Below are positions 31,375 through 32,759 of a stretch of DNA of 32,759 nucleotides, one piece after another. This DNA is from Candidatus Treponema caballi (lineage in GTDB: Bacteria > Spirochaetota > Spirochaetia > Treponematales > Treponemataceae). Numbering within the stretch: the first letter of the stretch is position 1; every line of letters starts with the position of its first letter. The translations under genes were made by a program, and so were the position numbers. The notes under the pieces are model-generated. The model saw only the letters and a list, made by a program, of their open reading frames with translations. It searched no databases and was not told where the DNA came from. Location of the stretch: positions 1 to 32,759 of the forward strand of contig JAGHRS010000063.1 of the NCBI GenBank assembly GCA_018066285.1, read 5' to 3'.

Positions 31375-31866
31375 ATGAGGCAATATACCATCAAGAAAAT
31401 GGAAACCGCCGCTGAAATGCAGGGAAAAGGATACGTTCACTGGAAATCATGGCAGGAAACGTATTCCGGTTTGATTGACGAAGACTACCTCAAACAGATG
31501 ACGCTTGATGCATGCATCGAAATGGCGGAAAAATGGCCCGACAACCTTATCGTTGCAAAAGACGGGGAAAAGGTGATCGGCTTCGTTGGCTACGGCCCGT
31601 CTCAAGATCCGTCGCTTTCAGATTGCGGAGAAATCTTCGCTCTGTACGTCCTGGAAGACTATCAGAACCAGAAAGTCGGCTACAACCTGATTCAGGCCGC
31701 TTTCAAGGAACTTTCAGCCTTCCGCCGTATTACGCTCTGGGTTCTGAAAGGCAACGATAAAGCCATCCGGTTTTATGAACGTGTCGGGTTCAAGGCAGAT
31801 GGTACAAGTGCAGAAATCAAACTCGGCACACCTGCTGTTGAACTGCGGATGATGCTCGAAGAATAA
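31375..31866 (+). CDS. GNAT acetyltransferase with altered CoA loop
   Basis: A 163-residue GNAT. It starts RQYTIKKMETAAEMQGKGYV and has the helix YVHWKSWQETYSGLID typical of a subgroup of GNATs. Motif A reads LYVLEDYQNQKVGYNLIQ (about 91-108), where the first glycine of the usual Q-x-x-G-x-G loop is Lys; the second glycine is kept. Motif B is NDKAIRFYERVGFKADG. The ATG at 31375 is chosen by homology of the start; an ATG at 31273 lies inside the methyltransferase gene. Confidence 0.78.
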   Translation: MRQYTIKKMETAAEMQGKGYVHWKSWQETYSGLIDEDYLKQMTLDACIEMAEKWPDNLIVAKDGEKVIGFVGYGPSQDPSLSDCGEIFALYVLEDYQNQKVGYNLIQAAFKELSAFRRITLWVLKGNDKAIRFYERVGFKADGTSAEIKLGTPAVELRMMLEE

Positions 31867-31915
31867 AGAAGAAGTACTCGCAAAACTGGCGGCGCATTTC
31901 GGGCTGGAAAAATAA
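31865..31915 (+). pseudogene. C-terminal tail remnant of an unidentified gene
   Basis: After the GNAT stop, another frame reads KEEVLAKLAAHFGLEK and stops at 31913-31915. It has the look of an amphipathic C-terminal helix of a lost protein rather than random spacer. The match is too short to name. Confidence 0.3.
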
Positions 31916-31932
31916 TTCAGAGAGGAATACCA

Positions 31933-32571
31933 ATGACTATCAGAAACGAAACACCAGCAGACTACAGAACCGTAGAAGAATTGATAAAAAAAACTTTCTG
32001 GAACCTGTACGTTCCAGGATGCAGTGAACATCATTTTGCTCATCTTGTAAGACAAAGTGAAGATTTCATTCCAGAGCTCGATTTTGTTCTGGAAGAAGAT
32101 GGCAAAATCATCGGCCACATCATGTATGTAAAGGCAAAGTTTGTTGCAACTGACGGAACTGAAAAAGAAGTGCTGTCATTCGGGCCGTTTACAATCGATC
32201 CGGATTATCAGAGGAAGGGGTATGGACGGAAGCTTCTTAATCATTCTCTGGAAGCAGCTGCAAAAATGGGATACGACACTGTAGCAATCTGGGGGAATCC
32301 TGAAAATTATGCCTGCTACGGTTTTAAAAACTGCAAGCGATACAACGTGTGCATTGAAGAAGGCGTTTATCCAGTTTCGCTTATGGTAAAAGTTCTGGAT
32401 GAAAATGCCCTTTCCGGTAAAACCTGGAAATACGTAGAAAGCCCTGCTCACGGATACGACGGTACTGGCTTTGACGAGTTTGACAAAACATTTCCTCAGA
32501 TGGAAAAAGGATATAAATATACGCAGGAACTTTTCTATATTTACTGCAGGTCGAATGTAGTAAGAGATTAA
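31933..32571 (+). CDS. GNAT-family N-acetyltransferase (YhbS-like)
   Basis: A 212-residue GNAT. It opens MTIRNETPADYRTVEELIKK, has LSFGPFTIDPDYQRKGYGRKLL (motif A, about 80-101, canonical QRKGYG loop) and the WGNPENYACYGFKNCKRYNV segment, where YhbS-type GNATs show G.P.YY.RFGF. The C-terminal 60 residues are an extra segment. GAGAGGAA lies before the ATG. The acceptor is unknown. It is the last gene in the window on this strand. Confidence 0.8.
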   Translation: MTIRNETPADYRTVEELIKKTFWNLYVPGCSEHHFAHLVRQSEDFIPELDFVLEEDGKIIGHIMYVKAKFVATDGTEKEVLSFGPFTIDPDYQRKGYGRKLLNHSLEAAAKMGYDTVAIWGNPENYACYGFKNCKRYNVCIEEGVYPVSLMVKVLDENALSGKTWKYVESPAHGYDGTGFDEFDKTFPQMEKGYKYTQELFYIYCRSNVVRD

Positions 32572-32604
32572 AACTTAGCGTTAAATGATAGAAAACCCGA
32601 TTGT

Positions 32605-32726
32605 AAAAAAAAACAGGGCGTTCCTCTCGCTCACTTCGTTCGCTCAAGTCGGCGCTTCCGGGCTCCACTACGTTCGGTTTTCCGCTTCGCTCCAAACGCG
32701 CTTCGCGCCCCTCCAGTGCCTAACGC
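32605..32726 (-). repeat. Long copy B of the GCGTYAGG...RACGCCC element
   Basis: On the minus strand this 122-base element begins GCGTTAGGCACTGGAGGGGC, contains GCGCGAAGCGC and GGAGCCCGGAAGCGCC, and ends GAACGCCCTG and nine T. The outer stem pairs 32722-32726 with 32618-32622 (GCGTT/AACGC). The same parts occur in copy A at 3718-3850 in the same order. It probably follows a minus-strand gene lying right of the window. The plus-strand bases 32572-32604 hold only a GCGTTAAAT motif. Confidence 0.7.
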
Positions 32727-32759
32727 AATTTTCCAGCAAAAACGTAAATCATATAATAT

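Noticed and set aside
1-32759. tRNA genes, rRNA genes, CRISPR arrays, insertion-sequence transposases
   Set aside because: None was recognised: no T-loop GGTTCRA sequences with acceptor stems, no regularly spaced direct repeats, and no transposase or recombinase motifs in any frame.

Overview
The window looks like a chromosomal segment of a host-associated spirochaete, most probably a Treponema. This rests on the gene set, the relaxed lipoprotein signals (Val-Phe-Ser-Cys, Leu-Ala-Ser-Cys) and the protein style; no rRNA or other taxonomic marker is present, so the assignment is an inference. No rRNA, tRNA, CRISPR array, transposase or integrase was seen.

Positions 1-9200 are GC-richer and read as stable chromosome. 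A four-gene zinc operon (zur-znuA-znuC-znuB, each joined by a 4-base ATGA overlap) has a promoter and a Zur-like palindrome. After a 450-base non-coding stretch with two structured repeat elements come a flavin-binding PPOX protein, a Dabb protein, an Rsm22-like methyltransferase, a secreted protein, an HD phosphohydrolase, rsmG and an esterase. Positions 9331-12987 encode one 1218-residue modular surface lipoprotein. Positions 13029-14515 are a MarR-controlled operon with a flavodoxin and an FMN-binding lipoprotein. Positions 14587-17159, minus strand, hold glycerate kinase, a YhhN-family membrane protein and a VapBC toxin-antitoxin pair.

From about 17.3 kb to the end the window becomes an accessory region of small, mostly single-gene units of mixed base composition: eight intact GNAT acetyltransferases plus one fragment, two Nudix hydrolases, a nitrilase fused to a P-loop kinase, an XRE-AbrB regulator with an acyltransferase, an AAA/DUF4143 ATPase, a second PIN toxin-antitoxin pair and a methyltransferase. 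Among them lie at least six broken genes (GNAT, macro domain, RpiB-like, APH(3'), MFS transporter, HEAT-like protein), several with internal deletions. Several genes here have a -10 box only 6-8 bases before the ATG, which predicts leaderless mRNAs.

The most novel signal is a dispersed non-coding element that opens with GCGT(T/C)AGG, closes with (A/G)ACGCCC and, in the long copies, ends in a T-run. Two long copies (3718-3850 plus; 32605-32726 minus) and two short copies (24041-24068; 25426-25447) are visible. Its outer stem covaries between copies (GCGTC/GACGC against GCGTT/AACGC), which argues for a conserved hairpin. Short copies and AATGCGT remnants lie at the 3' ends of consecutive accessory units, so the element may mark or mediate their exchange. 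A separate GTCCCC palindrome has inserted in frame into the Rsm22-like gene.
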